From positions 50,349,742-50,413,741 of the forward strand of contig JAAALK010000288.1 of NCBI GenBank assembly GCA_019279435.1: a stretch of DNA of 64,000 bases, written 5' to 3'. Positions 23,401-35,001 of the stretch are shown piece after piece. The first letter of the stretch is position 1. Every line of letters starts with the position of its first letter. Under the pieces are notes generated by a model, which saw only the letters and a list, made by a program, of their open reading frames with translations, had not been told where the DNA came from and made no database searches. Source of the stretch: Zizania palustris. Its lineage: Eukaryota; Streptophyta; Magnoliopsida; Poales; Poaceae. Both the position numbers and the translations under genes were made by a program.

Positions 23401-23999
23401 TGGGTGTGTGTGCTTGTTTTCAGTCTTCGCCACGCGCATCTCGCCGGCAGGCTATGAAGCGTATTTTTAGGTATCTTACTTATGCTGCTGATTTAGGTCT
23501 TTATTATTCTGCATCATCGTCTCTTGATCTAGCTAGTTTTTCGGACGCTGATTTTGGTGGGTGCCATCTGGATCACAAGTCTACTTCTGGTACTTGCCAG
23601 CTTCTTGGTTCTTCACTTGTTTCTTGGTCCTCTAGAAAACAATTTGGAGTTGTGTTTTCTACTAGTGAGGCTGAGTATGTAGCTGCTACTAGCTGTTGTT
23701 CTTAGTTGGTTTGGATGATTTCTACTTTGCAGGATTTTGTGTTGTTCTTCCCTTCGAGAGTTCCTTTGTTTTGTGATAGCATTAGTGCAATTAGTGTAGG
23801 GAAAAACCAATGTCTTCATTCTAAAACCAAACATATTGATGTGCGCTTTCACTTTCTGAGGGATCAATATGAGAAAGGGGTCATTGATCTTATACATGTT
23901 GATACCCATCAGCAGTTGGCTGATATTTTTACTAAACCCCTAGATCAGTCTACTTTTGAGTGTTTACGAGGGGATTTGGGAGTTGTGTATCGTTTTTAG
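20481..23999 (+). pseudogene. Copia pol, element C2 (PR-IN-RT-RH)
   Basis: A Gly/Arg-rich linker (20481-20850) leads to protease motif MDSGCSRHM at 20857. GAG-pre-integrase and integrase zinc finger (WHRRLGHLS...CHPHRHGK; the second Cys of CX2C is His, C3 has CHPC) lie in 21161-21565. The integrase core has MDTIGPARV, HSDNRSEF and VERKNR for D, D and E. RT runs about 22500-23181 with QMDVKSAFLNG and YVDDIIVGG. RNase H includes SFSDADFGGCHLDHKSTSG and the C-terminal KTKHIDVRFHF to 23999. At least four frame changes and stops (near 21564, 21910, 23179, 23703) split it. Confidence 0.9.
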
Positions 24000-24602
24000 G
24001 ATATTTTGAGTCAGTTTTTCTTTCTTCTTTATTTTTTATTGAGTCTTTTTGTGTGCGTTCATATCATGCATAATCATCAATCACATTTTGAGCTTGCTTC
24101 TGTTATATGATCAATCTACTTTATTTTCTCTAGCTAGTATATGCTTTTGATTACATGTCGATGATCATGTTCTGTTTTAGTTCACATGATATATCTGATA
24201 TTTGTCATATGCATGGCTTTTATGCCTTAAAATTGAAAAATGATCACAATTGCTTCTGGTAACTAGCATGTGTAGGCTGAATGTTTTCGCTATCTTTTAC
24301 ATACCTAGTAGCTAGATCCTTACTTAGATGCAGATATGCAACTTGGACATCTATATGCTTTAAATATGAAAAATGTGCTATAAAAATGATAAAAATTAAG
24401 AAAAATAAAAATTTTTGCATTTTTATGATTATTAGAAAAGATTCAGGTGTGTTTGCTTTGTCGCATTGCATTGTTCTGGACTGCGTACCATAGCACTTCG
24501 GTATGAACTAGGACGGTGTAATGTATGCCAAGACCAATGCCTTAAGCTTCTAATGGTCTAGTTCTGGCCTAGGCTTGACTTGGTCGGTTAGCATAAGGTT
24601 TG
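24000..24602 (+). other. 3' UTR of C2
   Basis: No gene. It shares ACCATAGCACTTYGGTATGAA and GGTCGGTTAGCATAAGGTT with the 3' UTR of element D (31180-31290), linking the two families. It stops at the junction with the truncated 3' LTR. Confidence 0.7.
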
Positions 24603-24893
24603 ACATGTTTTATTCATTTAATTAGTATTTTATTTTTAGACTGAAAAATAAATATTTCATGATTTATCTAGGTGTCTTTATTTACTGCAGTATTTTTATT
24701 TAGTTCATCTTTGATATCATTTTAATTAGGACACCCGTCATTCTTAGGGTAGATAACTTTAGTTCCTGTAATTTGCTTTGATAATATTATTTGTCTGGTT
24801 AAGTTTGTTTGGGTGTTGGGATTAGCATATAGTTTAGTAAGAAATTTTTAGGCGCCCATTCACCCCCCTCTGGTCGCTACTTTTGGTCCTCTA
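24603..24893 (+). repeat. 3' LTR remnant of C2 (last 291 bp)
   Basis: Closely matches the end of the 5' LTR (17775-18066): ACATGTTTTATTCATTTAAT to GCTACTTTTGGTCCTCTA. The first about 1.3 kb of the LTR and the end of the 3' UTR are missing. ACATG is common to both parental sequences at the join (3' UTR GTTGACATG in D; LTR TTACATGTTTT), indicating a deletion with microhomology. Confidence 0.82.
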
Positions 24894-24940
24894 CCTAGTC
24901 CCCTTGCCCTACAGCAATGTAGCCCTCGTGGAACGAGTTG

Positions 24941-27900
24941 TGAGAAACCAAGGGTGGTTTCGGTCTGGATGATGAGTGATTGACAAGGATGAGCGCCTGA
25001 GCGAATGATTGGTCGAGAGTATGTGGAGTGCATCGAGGGTTTCGATGTGGAGTGAACGTGTGGCTGCCGAGGGTTTCGGCAATGCGTTTTGTTCTTGTTT
25101 TGACTTGTCTTGTTTGTGTAGGGTGGATATGCTGACCGACTGTCGATGGCGGGTGATCGAGGGTTGAGCAGGGAGCTTGATGTCGAGGATAAGGGAGACC
25201 AGGCGAAGTTGGAGAAGATCTCAAGAGTGCACGAAGAGACGGAGCGAGACTCGGACGGACGGCTGACTGCGACGGCGTGTCGACCGTGTTCGCGAGAGGG
25301 AGGCCAGGACAAGCATTCGTGCTGCTCGAGGGGATCGAGAGTGAAGTGGCTTGCTGACACTTAGAGTCGCGAAGCGGTGTCACGAGTCGAAGGCTGAAAA
25401 GGCTTTGTCGGTTTTTGCTGGAAACCGTCGTAACATTTACCGTTTTTACTATTTCAATAAAATAGTGTTAAGTTTTAGTTTAAATTTTTTTGTGTCAAAG
25501 TGTGTACTTTTTAGAGTATTTTTGGAGTATATATATATTCTGAAAATATTCTAAAGAGGGGTCTATAGTAAAATAGAGTTTTTCTAGTTTGTATTTTCAG
25601 TTTTGAATATTGAGTCTTTGTAGGGGCTGTTTGTAAAAAGGCCTTCTAGAAACATGGAGTTGTTGGGATAAATATCCGTGTGTGCTGGCCGAACTAAAGT
25701 GTCCAGAACTTTCAATCAAAAGAGAAATCAATTTGGTTTTGGCTTGCTAAGCTTGTTCATCCGGAAATTTTTCTTTGTCCCTGCTGAAATTGATTGACGG
25801 TGAACAACGCCAGGAGGTTTTGCCAGAAGATCAACAGCGATGTCGACAAAGATTTGCTACAGCGACATGTCCTGGCGCTGGAGGTAATTTCCTTCTGAAT
25901 GCACTTTTGAGAGCCCGTTATCTTGTGTTTTTGCTGCAGAACTTGATGTAGATGCTTATACATATTTTGTTGTGAACGTTTTGAATGTTCCATTTTTGAA
26001 GTTTGCATCAAGGTTCTGTGAGTCTATGGAATTCTTTTGGAGATCACAAGTAGTATATCTGTTTCTAAATGCAATCAGATTGATTTTTATCTGAATTGAA
26101 CTTAAGTCCCTTAAGGTGTTTGGAAAAATGTCTAGTTTACTCATGTGATTATGCAGCATGTTTGGCAAGAAGTTTTGATCTACAAAAATGACAGAGTACT
26201 GTTTGGAATGAGATCTCATGACAAGCTACAGGAAATTGAGTGATTTTTCTTTTACTTTCAACAGCAAGATCTGAACTGTTCTTGTCTGATTTCACTGTGT
26301 TTCTGCTCCTGGATGTTCTAAAGTGTGTCTGTCTTCTCTAGAAAGGTTAGAGGCTGTAGCTGTGTAGTTTTACCTCATGAATGTTTGTTTTTCAGTAAAG
26401 AGCTACAGCTGTTTTGAGATATCTATTCTTCCACTTTTTGATGTGCTGAACTGTTGCTTCTAGGAGATTGTTTTTTGTGTGTGATTCATATCTGAGTTAT
26501 ATGTGTGATCTGTTGATAAACTGGTTTTTTTAGTACTTGAATCATTTTTAGTTTGTGTTTATATGTTATTGAAGACTGGTCTGATGTTTACAAACACTCA
26601 TGTATGGCTTCTAGTTCTGAATGTCTAGGTTGATGTTTAGAACTATCAAAAGTATGTGGTTTCATTTGATGAACAGTACTTTCACTTCTGTTTTCAGAGA
26701 AACTTCAATAACATCTGTCCAGCTTCCTCATCTTTTATGCTCTCTGAATTTTAGTCTTTGTGTCCCTGTGAATTCTGGTTGGTAAACAGTAATTGCTTGA
26801 GAGATTTGTTGAGAAGGGTAGTATTTGGTCTGAAATGATTTATCCTGACTGTTGTATGATTTGCTACAGTAAAAGGATATAGAGATAAGTACTAATTCTC
26901 TGTTTTCAAATCTGAGTTGATGTTAAAGAGTGTCCCTGAACCTCTGTTTAACTTTGAATTTGCATGTTCAAGCTGTGTGAGTTTTCAGAAACTAGATTGC
27001 GTGTTAAGTTATGAATTAATTTGATGTGCAAGGTGATCAAACAGTTTGCTGAACTGTTTTGAGATAGAACTATTAGTGTGCAGATCTTTAAATTGAATCT
27101 CTAGAAATTGTATCTTACACTGAAATCTGGGTACTGTTTTGAGTAAGGTATGAATGTTGCTAATGTACTGATCTAATTCTGAAGGTTCCTTGCAGTTTGA
27201 TCTGATCTGTTGCACCAATTGTAGTGAATATATTTGTTGCTCAGCTCTTTGGTTACTAAAATTCAGAACCCGGAGGTTTGATCCCATGAAACAAACATTA
27301 CTGTGTATAGTGCTCAAAAGTTGTCTCAATCATGAGTTAAGTCTTGCTGTTTTTACTGATTCAATCATCTAAAAGTGCAAGTTTTCTGTTTGATTATGAA
27401 TTGAAATTAACGTGCGATTGATGTATTCAAATTGATACAAATCTTAAGTATTGGATTCAATCTGAATTTTACTATACTATTCACAGTCCGACAATGCAGA
27501 ATTTTGTTCAAAACTTCTGAATTCAAATCTCAAGTTGCTGTGCAGAAATTAGGAGGTTCTGAATCTAGCTATCATGATTAAGCGTTATTTCATCTTGTGC
27601 TGATCTAAAATTATCTTGAAAATTGAAATTTGCTCTTTTGTCAAATGCATGTTATTGAAATTACTCTCACTATTCATCGTCCGAAAAATTTAGAAGTGCA
27701 TGAATTTCATGTGAGATTGATTAGAAACATGTTGATTTGTCTCTACAAACTTGAATTGGTTGATTGTGTCAGTAATTTGATACTAGTTTACTAATAGCTT
27801 GTATCAAAGATGTTTTTGGGCGTTTGAATCTGTTTGAGCACAACTTTTGTACTGATTGATTTGAAACTTAAATTTGTGTTTTTAGAGGTGCGTTGGTTGA

Positions 27901-27978
27901 TTTGATTAGGCCATCACTTTGAAAGCAAGTGTCAAGGTGCCTATTCACCCCCCTCTAGTCGCCATTCCAATCCCACAA
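24941..27978 (+). repeat. 5' LTR of D (3038 bp)
   Basis: TGAGAAACCAAGG to TTCCAATCCCACA. The first about 460 bp are GC-rich and the rest strongly AT-rich. A TATA-like stretch AGTATATATATATTC lies near 25527. Short ORFs on either strand (for example 24860-25383) are not conserved as protein and are taken as chance. Confidence 0.88.
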
Positions 27979-27980
27979 TT

Positions 27981-27995
27981 GGTATTAGAGTCGGT
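27981..27995 (+). other. Primer binding site of D
   Basis: TGGTATTAGAGTCGG, two bases after the LTR, is a two-mismatch version of the initiator tRNA-Met site TGGTATCAGAGCCGG. Confidence 0.82.
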
Positions 27996-28040
27996 TTGAT
28001 CACGAGTTGACCTTTATCGGTTGTGATCCTTTTTGGCGAC

Positions 28041-30728
28041 ATGGAACAGAACACAAAGATCCCTATTTTTGATGATCAAGACTATGCCTATTGGAAGTGC
28101 GGATGGAGGCTTATTTGCTTAGCCAAGGAAGTGCGATATGGGACAATGTTGCTTCCCAGTACACGATCCTTGAAACTCGTACCTCAGAGAATGAGAAGGC
28201 TCAATATGAATGTAATAGCAAGGCTAGAAACATTCTTTTTATCAGTCTAAGTCGCAACGAGATCGACAGGGTTTAGCACCTTTGTACTGCTTGAGAGATT
28301 TGGTCGACATTGAGTACTTTTCATGAGAGCACATCATAGGTTAAGGCTAGGAAGCAAGACCACATATAATCAAGAATACCAAATGTTCGTGTAGGGCCCT
28401 AGCGAATCTATTGATGCTTTGTTTGCTCGCTTTGATGGCATTGTTAGTAACTTGCGATCCATTGGGACGCTAGCTTACTCAGATCATGACTGTGCGATCA
28501 AACTTCTCTATGCTCTGGATTGTAGCATATGGGAAGTTAAGATCTCAAGAATTAAAGAATCTGCTAGCTTCGATATTTTGACATGCAATGAACTTTTCGG
28601 TAAGCTTAAGTCTACCGAGATCGCCAAGGCATCTCGTTCTGGGATTGGGAGCTCTTTGCCACAAACCATGGCACTAGTTTCCGGTTCCGGCAGTGGCACC
28701 TCATCTGGAGGTAATTCATCAAGTGTTTCTAGAGATTGTGCTTTCTCTGGTGCTTTTGACTTGTCCTCCCTTGTCTCTGTCACAAAAAGAACAATTGGAT
28801 GCTCTAGATGATGAGGAGCTAGCTCTCATCGTTAGGAAGTTCACTCGCTTTTACAATGATAGACGAGACCAAAGGGGAGGAGGGTCATAGGGCTATGTTG
28901 AGTGTGGAGATACATCTCACATTAAAGCTAATTTCCCTAAACTGAAATTTAAAAATGAAAATGAGCACAAGCACCAAAAATGGAACAAGAAACCCTATTT
29001 CAGAGGAAAGCAAGGAAAAATGGCTACGAGAGTAGCCAAAGCTTTTGTGGCTGCCCTCAGCGATATCAACAGCATGTCAAGCGAGGAGCCAAGGTCAGAG
29101 GAAGAGGAGCCTCCCAAGAAGGGGAAGAAGGAGAAGAAGACAGTGGACATCACCAACCTTTGCTTCGCGTTCGATGGTGACTACAGCAGCGACGAGCTTG
29201 ACACTTCTGAGGCACATCTATCCCGTGATCAGTTTCTTGTTAAGAATGATGAATTGCATGATGCTATTTATTCTCAGGATTGATTACTTAAACTTGCTCC
29301 TAAAGAACATAAAGAACTAAAACTCAGACTTGAAGGTATTTCCATTGAACTTGCTATTTTGAAATCTAAGTCTGATGATGCCGATTGTGAGTCATGTCTT
29401 ACTGTCATGAATGAACTTGCTCAGCCGTGATTTATACATGCTCAAACTGTTGAAAAACTAGAATTAACCAAAAACACTTTTGTTGGTGGAGTCTAGTTCT
29501 ACGGTCATTAACGAATGCCTGAACTATCCTCTGCTTGTTGAGAGCATAAATTTGAGAGATAGGCATGTTGATGAACTCAAGGCTAGATTGGAGAGTGTTG
29601 AGTGTTCTAAGGATGTGCAGCCGGCTTGTCCCACCTGCATCACCCTTAAGGATCAACTCAGCTTTGCTAGAGAGCAATGGAAAAAATTGAAATGTGAGAA
29701 TGACTACCTTCTCTCCATTGTTGAAAAATGCACTGAAGGAAAGGGTGGGATGGACCTGCTTTTGGCTAAAACCAAAATGTGTGCTGACAGGGCAGGGTTA
29801 GCTCTTGGGTTTGGTTTTGAGAGAACCACTCCAAACACTTTGAGAGAAATTGTGTTCACTCCTCGCACTACCCTTGAGAAAGAGAGAGCCCAGTTAGACA
29901 CTGATCAAAAAGCCAAGAATCCTTTCCAACCAACAAAGAAAGCTCTTCGTGCATTAGATGAACCTCCTCAGCCAAAACCCAAGAAAAGTGTGAGATTTGC
30001 GCCTGAGACCCATACCCACACACCCAAGAAAGTGTATCACTGTTCTTATTGTCATCGGATGGGTCATTTGATCGGGTTTTTCTATCGTCATATCAGGGAT
30101 GAGCGACGGTATTTTGCTATGAGTTTTCATGACATTCACTACCCATCTTTAGGTATGCATGAGTCTGCTTTTCGCTCTTATCATGATTTTGAGGCTCCTT
30201 ACAGTTATATGAGTGGCTATGCTGATCATGGTGTATATCGTACCTCGTATGATGATAGACCACGTAGGCATTTTGGTCGTAATTATTTTAGGAGACCTCA
30301 GTGAGTTGCTAGGAGACCACAAGTGCAGAATGATTCTCATCACACACAGTCTCCTGCTTTATCTACTTCTCGGGTTGTTCAGCGCTGGATACCTAAAGCA
30401 TCTTATCTCTAAACCCAACGCTGAGTACTCGAGATTTTACTTCTCTACTTAGAGGAGTCATGAGAATGGTTTTGCCCCTCGTGGTGTACACCATGCTTCA
30501 TATGGTGATAGATCACGTGTAAGAAGTTTTGTTGCTCGACAGGTTGGGAGACCTCATCGATTTCCAGGTTTGTGCTTTATTGCTAGACCACGCACTTTTT
30601 ATCATGGTTTATCTCCTGTGCATGGTCAGTCTTCTACTTTGCCTACATCTCGTGTTTTGCGCTATTGGATTCCAAAGAAATTTTTATCTCACCCTCTCAC
30701 TGAGCATCCGAGAGATTCGACCATGTTT
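28041..30728 (+). pseudogene. Copia gag of element D (broken)
   Basis: ATG at 28041 (MEQNTKIPIFDDQDYAYWK), then a frame change near 28095 to EVRMEAYLLSQGSAIWDN. A gag core follows at 28419-28811. A zinc knuckle near 28900 reads VECGDTSHIKANF-like, with first and last Cys altered. The basic/acidic KKGKKEKKTVD stretch lies in 29020-29283. The C-terminal part 29480-30304 has CPTCITLKDQL and a second knuckle-like CSYCHRMGHLIGFF that again lacks its last Cys. A decayed tail ends near YWIPKKFL (about 30663-30690). Frames change at least four times. No pol follows. Confidence 0.8.
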
Positions 30729-31956
30729 TGAGGGGGAGCTATGTAGCATTGCATGAGCTTCTGTCATTTGATTAACTGCTTTTACAAGTACATGATTTGT
30801 AATGTCTTTGAACTATTATCTTTAATACTATTAACTACTTGGCATGTATTCATCTGAGAATTGTCATGAGCATGGATTTTATTTATGAAAATTTGAAAAT
30901 GGTCATTGCTTAGTCTAGAATTTATTATGGATTGGCCGAGTGCTTTTGCTAGCTTTTATACACCTGATAGCTAGGTCCTTTTTACTTGGATGCTGATACA
31001 CAACATGAGTTCATCAAAAATGTCTGAAAATGAAAATGAAATTGAATGAAAAAAAATGAAAAATGAATGAAAATGAAAATGAAAATGGAAATGAATGATA
31101 TTCATGCTTTTGTGTGCTGAATTTTGAAAAGATCCAGGTGGGTTTGCTTTGTCGCACTACTTTGTTCTAGACGGCTTACCATAGCACTTTGGTATGAAGC
31201 GAGATATTGAGTGTATACCGAGACCATTGCTTTAAGCTTCTGATGGTTTCAACCTAGGCTTAGCATGGTCGGTTAGCATAAGGTTGACATGCAAATAACC
31301 CCTGACACAAAAATGAGAAATTTAAAATTCATTGCATATCATGTTTGCTGAAGCACCTTGAAGTGGGATATGCTTATCTAGTGTGTGCTTGTTTAGCTTT
31401 TGCATCTCATGCCTTGACATGTCTAGTATGCTAGTCTGAGTGGTGATGCTTTTATTTGCTAAAAACTGAAAATGCTTGCTCATGCCTTTTTGTTTAGATG
31501 GTATACATACGAGAATGTCTTTCAATACTTTTAGATGTTATTCAAGGTGAATACTTGATGGTACTGTAATTGCAGCTGCTCATGTTTCAGAAGCTCACAT
31601 TTCTTCTTTACCCTCTTTCCCCTCTTTGCATCTTTTTATCTCCTTGATGCCTGCATTGTCAAAGGGGGAGAAATGATCTACATGATGCTTTGGCTTTTGG
31701 ATTGCTTGGTTAAGGGGGAGTTGTGTTTCATGTTGAAATATTTTAATGCGATGCGCTTTTGATGTTTGATGCGATGTGCTTTTGATGCCTTTGTTTTTGC
31801 TTTGCCTTGCATAAGGTTTTTGCCCAAGCAGGGAGATCTTTTACCAAGTGACATGTTTTGGTCTTTTGTGAGTTTTTATGGTCACTTGTGCGCGTAACTT
31901 GCTACCTCATCATGTCTTTGCTTTGAGGTTGTCAATGCACTCCTCAAGGGGGAGAT
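30729..31956 (+). other. 3' UTR of D with four polypurine-like tracts
   Basis: Non-coding. AGGGGGAG occurs at 30731, 31663, 31713 and 31948; the last (AAGGGGGAGAT) abuts the 3' LTR and is the true polypurine tract. The C2-like block with CATAGCACTTTGGTATGAA lies at 31180-31290. The minus strand of 63662-64000 (element F) repeats the last part of this layout. Confidence 0.75.
31025..31100 (+). repeat. GAAAAT-type microsatellite
   Basis: About 75 bp of imperfect GAAAAT / GAATGAAA repeats in the 3' UTR of D. The corresponding part of C2 (24361-24420) is A-rich but not repeated this way. Confidence 0.85.
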
Positions 31957-34900
31957 TGAGAAAACAAGTGTGGTTTCGGTTTGTATGATGAGTGATTGAC
32001 AAGGATGAGCGTCTGAGCGAATGAGTGGTCGAGAGTATGTGGAGTGCATCAAGGGTTTCGATGTGGAGTGAAGGTGTGGCTGCCGAGGGTTTCAGCAGTG
32101 CGTTTCGTTCTTGTTTTGGCTTGTCTTGTTTATGTAGGGTGGAGATGCTGACCGACTATCAACGATGGGTGATCGAGGGTCGAGCGGGGAGCTTGATGCC
32201 GAGGATCGGGGAGGCCGCGCGAAGTTGGAGAAGATCTCAAAAGTGCACGAATAGACGGAGCGAGACTCGGACGGATGGCTGACTGCGACGGCGTGTCGAC
32301 CGTGTTTCGAGAGGGAGGCCAGGACAAGCATTCGCATTGCTCGAGGGGATCGAGAGCGGAAATGGCTTGCTGGCGCTGGAAGTCGCGAAGCGGTGTCACG
32401 AGTCGAAGGGCTGAAAAGGCTTTGTCGGTTTTTGTTGAAAACCGTCAAAACATTTACCGTTTTTACTATTTTAATAAAATAGTGTCAAGTTTTAGTTTAA
32501 TTTTTTTGTGTCAAAGTGTGTACTTTTTAGAGTATTTTGGACTATATATATTCTAAAAATATTCTAAAGAGGGGTCTTGAGTAAAATAGAGTTTTTCTAG
32601 TTTGTATTTTCAGTTTTGAATATTGAGTCTTTCTAGGGGCTGTTTGTAAAAAGGCCTTCTAGAAACATATGGAGTTGTTGCGATAAATATCCGTGTATGC
32701 TGGCCGAACCAAAGTGTCCAGAACTTTCAATCAAAAGAGAAATCAATTTGGTTTTGGCTTGCTAAGCTTGTTCATTCGGAAATTTTTCTTTGTCCCTGCT
32801 GAAATTGATTGACCGTGAACAATGCCAGGAGGTTTTCCCGGATGATCAACAGCGATGTCGACAAAGATTTGCTACAGCGACATGTCCAGGCGCTGGAGGT
32901 AATTTCCTTCTGAATGCACTTTTGAGAGCCCGTTATCTTGTGTTTTTGCTGCAGAACTTGATGTGGATGCTTATACATATTTTGTTGTGAATGTTTTGAA
33001 TATTCCATTTTCGAAGTTTGCATCAACGTTCTGTGAGTCTATGGAATTCTTTTGGAGATCACTAGTAGTTTATCTGTTTCTAAATGCAATCAGATTGATT
33101 TTTATCTGAATTGAACTTAAGTCCCTTAAGGTGTTTGGAAAAATGTCTAGTTCACTCATGTGATTATGCAGCATGTTTGGCAAGAAGTTTTGATCTACAA
33201 TAATGACAGAGTACTGTTTGGAATGAGATCTCATGACAAGATACAGGAAATTGAGTGAATTTTCTTTTACTTTCAACAACAAGATCTGAACTGTTCTTGT
33301 CTGATTTCACTGTGTTTCTGCTCCTGGATGTTCTGAAGTGTGTCTGTCTTCTCTAGAAAGGTTAGAGGCTGTAGCTGTGTAGTTTTACCTCATGAATATT
33401 TGTTTTTCAGTAAAGAGCTACAATAGTTTTGAGATATCTATTCTTCCACTTTTTGATGTGCTGAACTGTTGCTTATAGGAGATTGTTTTTTGTGTGTGAT
33501 TCATATCTGAGTTTTATGTGTGATCTGTTGATAAACTGGTTTTAGTAGTTGAATCATTTTCAGTCTATGCTTATGTGTTATTGGACACTGTTCTGATGTT
33601 TACAAGCACTCATGTATGGCTTCTAGTTCTGAATGTCTAGGGTGATGTTTAGAACTATCAAAAGTATCTGGTTTCATTTGATGAATAGTACTTTCACTTC
33701 TGTTTTTAGAGAAACTTCCATAACATCTGTCCAGCTTCCTCATCTTTTATACTCTCTGAATTTTAGTCTTTGTGTCCCTGTGAATTCTGGTTGGTAAACA
33801 GTAATTGCTTGAGAGATTTGTTAAGAAGGGAAGTATTTGGTCTGAAATGATTTATCCTGACTGTTGTATGATTTGCTACAGTAAAAGCATATAGAGATCA
33901 GTACTAATTCTCTGTTTTCAAATCTGAGTTGATGTTAAAGAGTGTCCCTGAACCTTTGTTTAACTGTGAATTTGCATGTTCAAGCTGGGTGAGTTTTCAT
34001 AAACTAGTTTGCTTGTTAAGTTATGAATTAATTTGATGTGCAAGGTGATCAATCAGTTTGCTGAACTGTTTTGAGATAGAACAATTAGTGTGCAGATATT
34101 TAAATTGAATCTCTGGAAATTCTATCTTACACTGAAATCTGGGTACTGTTTTGAGTAAGGTATGAATGTTGCTAATGTACTGATCTAATTTTGAAGGTTC
34201 CTTGCAGTTTGCTCTGATCTGTTGCACCAATTGTAGTGAATATATTTGTTGCTCAGCTCTTTGGTTACTAAAATTCAGAACCAGGAGGTTTGATCCCATG
34301 AAACAAACATTATTGTGTATAGTGCTCAAATGTTGTCTCAATCCTGAGATAAGTCTTGCTGTTTTTACTGATTCAATCATCTAAAAGTGCAAGTTTTCTG
34401 TTTGATTATGAATTGAAACTAACCTGTGATTGATGTATTCAAATTGATACAAATCTTGAGTATTGGATTAAATCTGAATTTTACTACACTATTCACAGTC
34501 CGACAATGCAGAATTTTGTTCAAAACTTCTGAATTCAAATCTGAAGTTGATGTGCAGAAATTTGGAGGTTCTGGATATAGCTATCTTGATTAAGTGTTAT
34601 TTGCTCTTGTGCTGATCTAAAATTAACTTGAAAATTGAAATGTGCTCTCTGAATCAGATTTTGTCAAATGCATGTTATTGAAGTTACTTTCACTATTCAT
34701 CATCTGAAAAATTCAGAAGTGCATGAATTTCATGTCAGATTGATTTGAAACAAGTTGATTTGTCTCTACAAACTTGAATTGGTTGATTGTGTGAGTAATT
34801 TGATACTAGTTGATTAATAGCTTGTATCAAAGATGTTTTTGGGCGTTTGAATATGTTTGAGCACAACTTTTGTACTGATTGATTTGAAACATGAATTTGT

Positions 34901-35001
34901 GTTTTTAGAGGTGCGTTGGGTGATTTGATTAGGCCATCACTTTGAAAGAAAGTGTCAACGCACCTATTCAACCCCCCTCTAGTCACCATTACGATCCCAC
35001 A
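31957..35001 (+). repeat. 3' LTR of D (3045 bp)
   Basis: TGAGAAAACAAGTG to ACGATCCCACA, preceded by AAGGGGGAGAT and followed by AGTTG. Aligns along its length with 24941-27978 with scattered substitutions and small indels (for example an extra TCTCTGAATCAGA near 34645). Confidence 0.88.

Larger units (their letters stand above)
16483..24893 (+). mobile_element. Element C2: Copia retrotransposon, SIRE-like, decayed
   Basis: 5' LTR (16483-18066), PBS (18069-18080), large two-zinc-finger gag, pol in Copia order (protease, integrase, RT, RNase H), 3' UTR and only the last 291 bp of the 3' LTR. Left and right flanks do not show a matching 5-bp duplication, consistent with rearrangement at an end. 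The long gag and 3' UTR shared with gag-only element D suggest the SIRE/Maximus branch (inference). Confidence 0.87.
24941..35001 (+). mobile_element. Element D: gag-only Copia element with 3-kb LTRs
   Basis: Both LTRs start TGAGAAA and end GATCCCACA/CAATCCCACA, flanked by perfect duplication AGTTG (24936-24940, 35002-35006). The internal 3978 bp holds PBS, a broken gag and a 3' UTR; no protease, integrase, RT or RNase H motif is visible. It is therefore a non-autonomous, LARD-like element that would need proteins from a relative. It lies in the antisense gene of E. The two LTRs look very similar along their length, with few indels (by eye, not computed). Confidence 0.88.

Noticed and set aside
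24860..25383. Two overlapping minus-strand ORFs at the start of the D LTR
   Set aside because: They read antisense through the GC-rich LTR start and across the E/D junction, and the D 3' LTR copy changes frame. Not conserved as protein.
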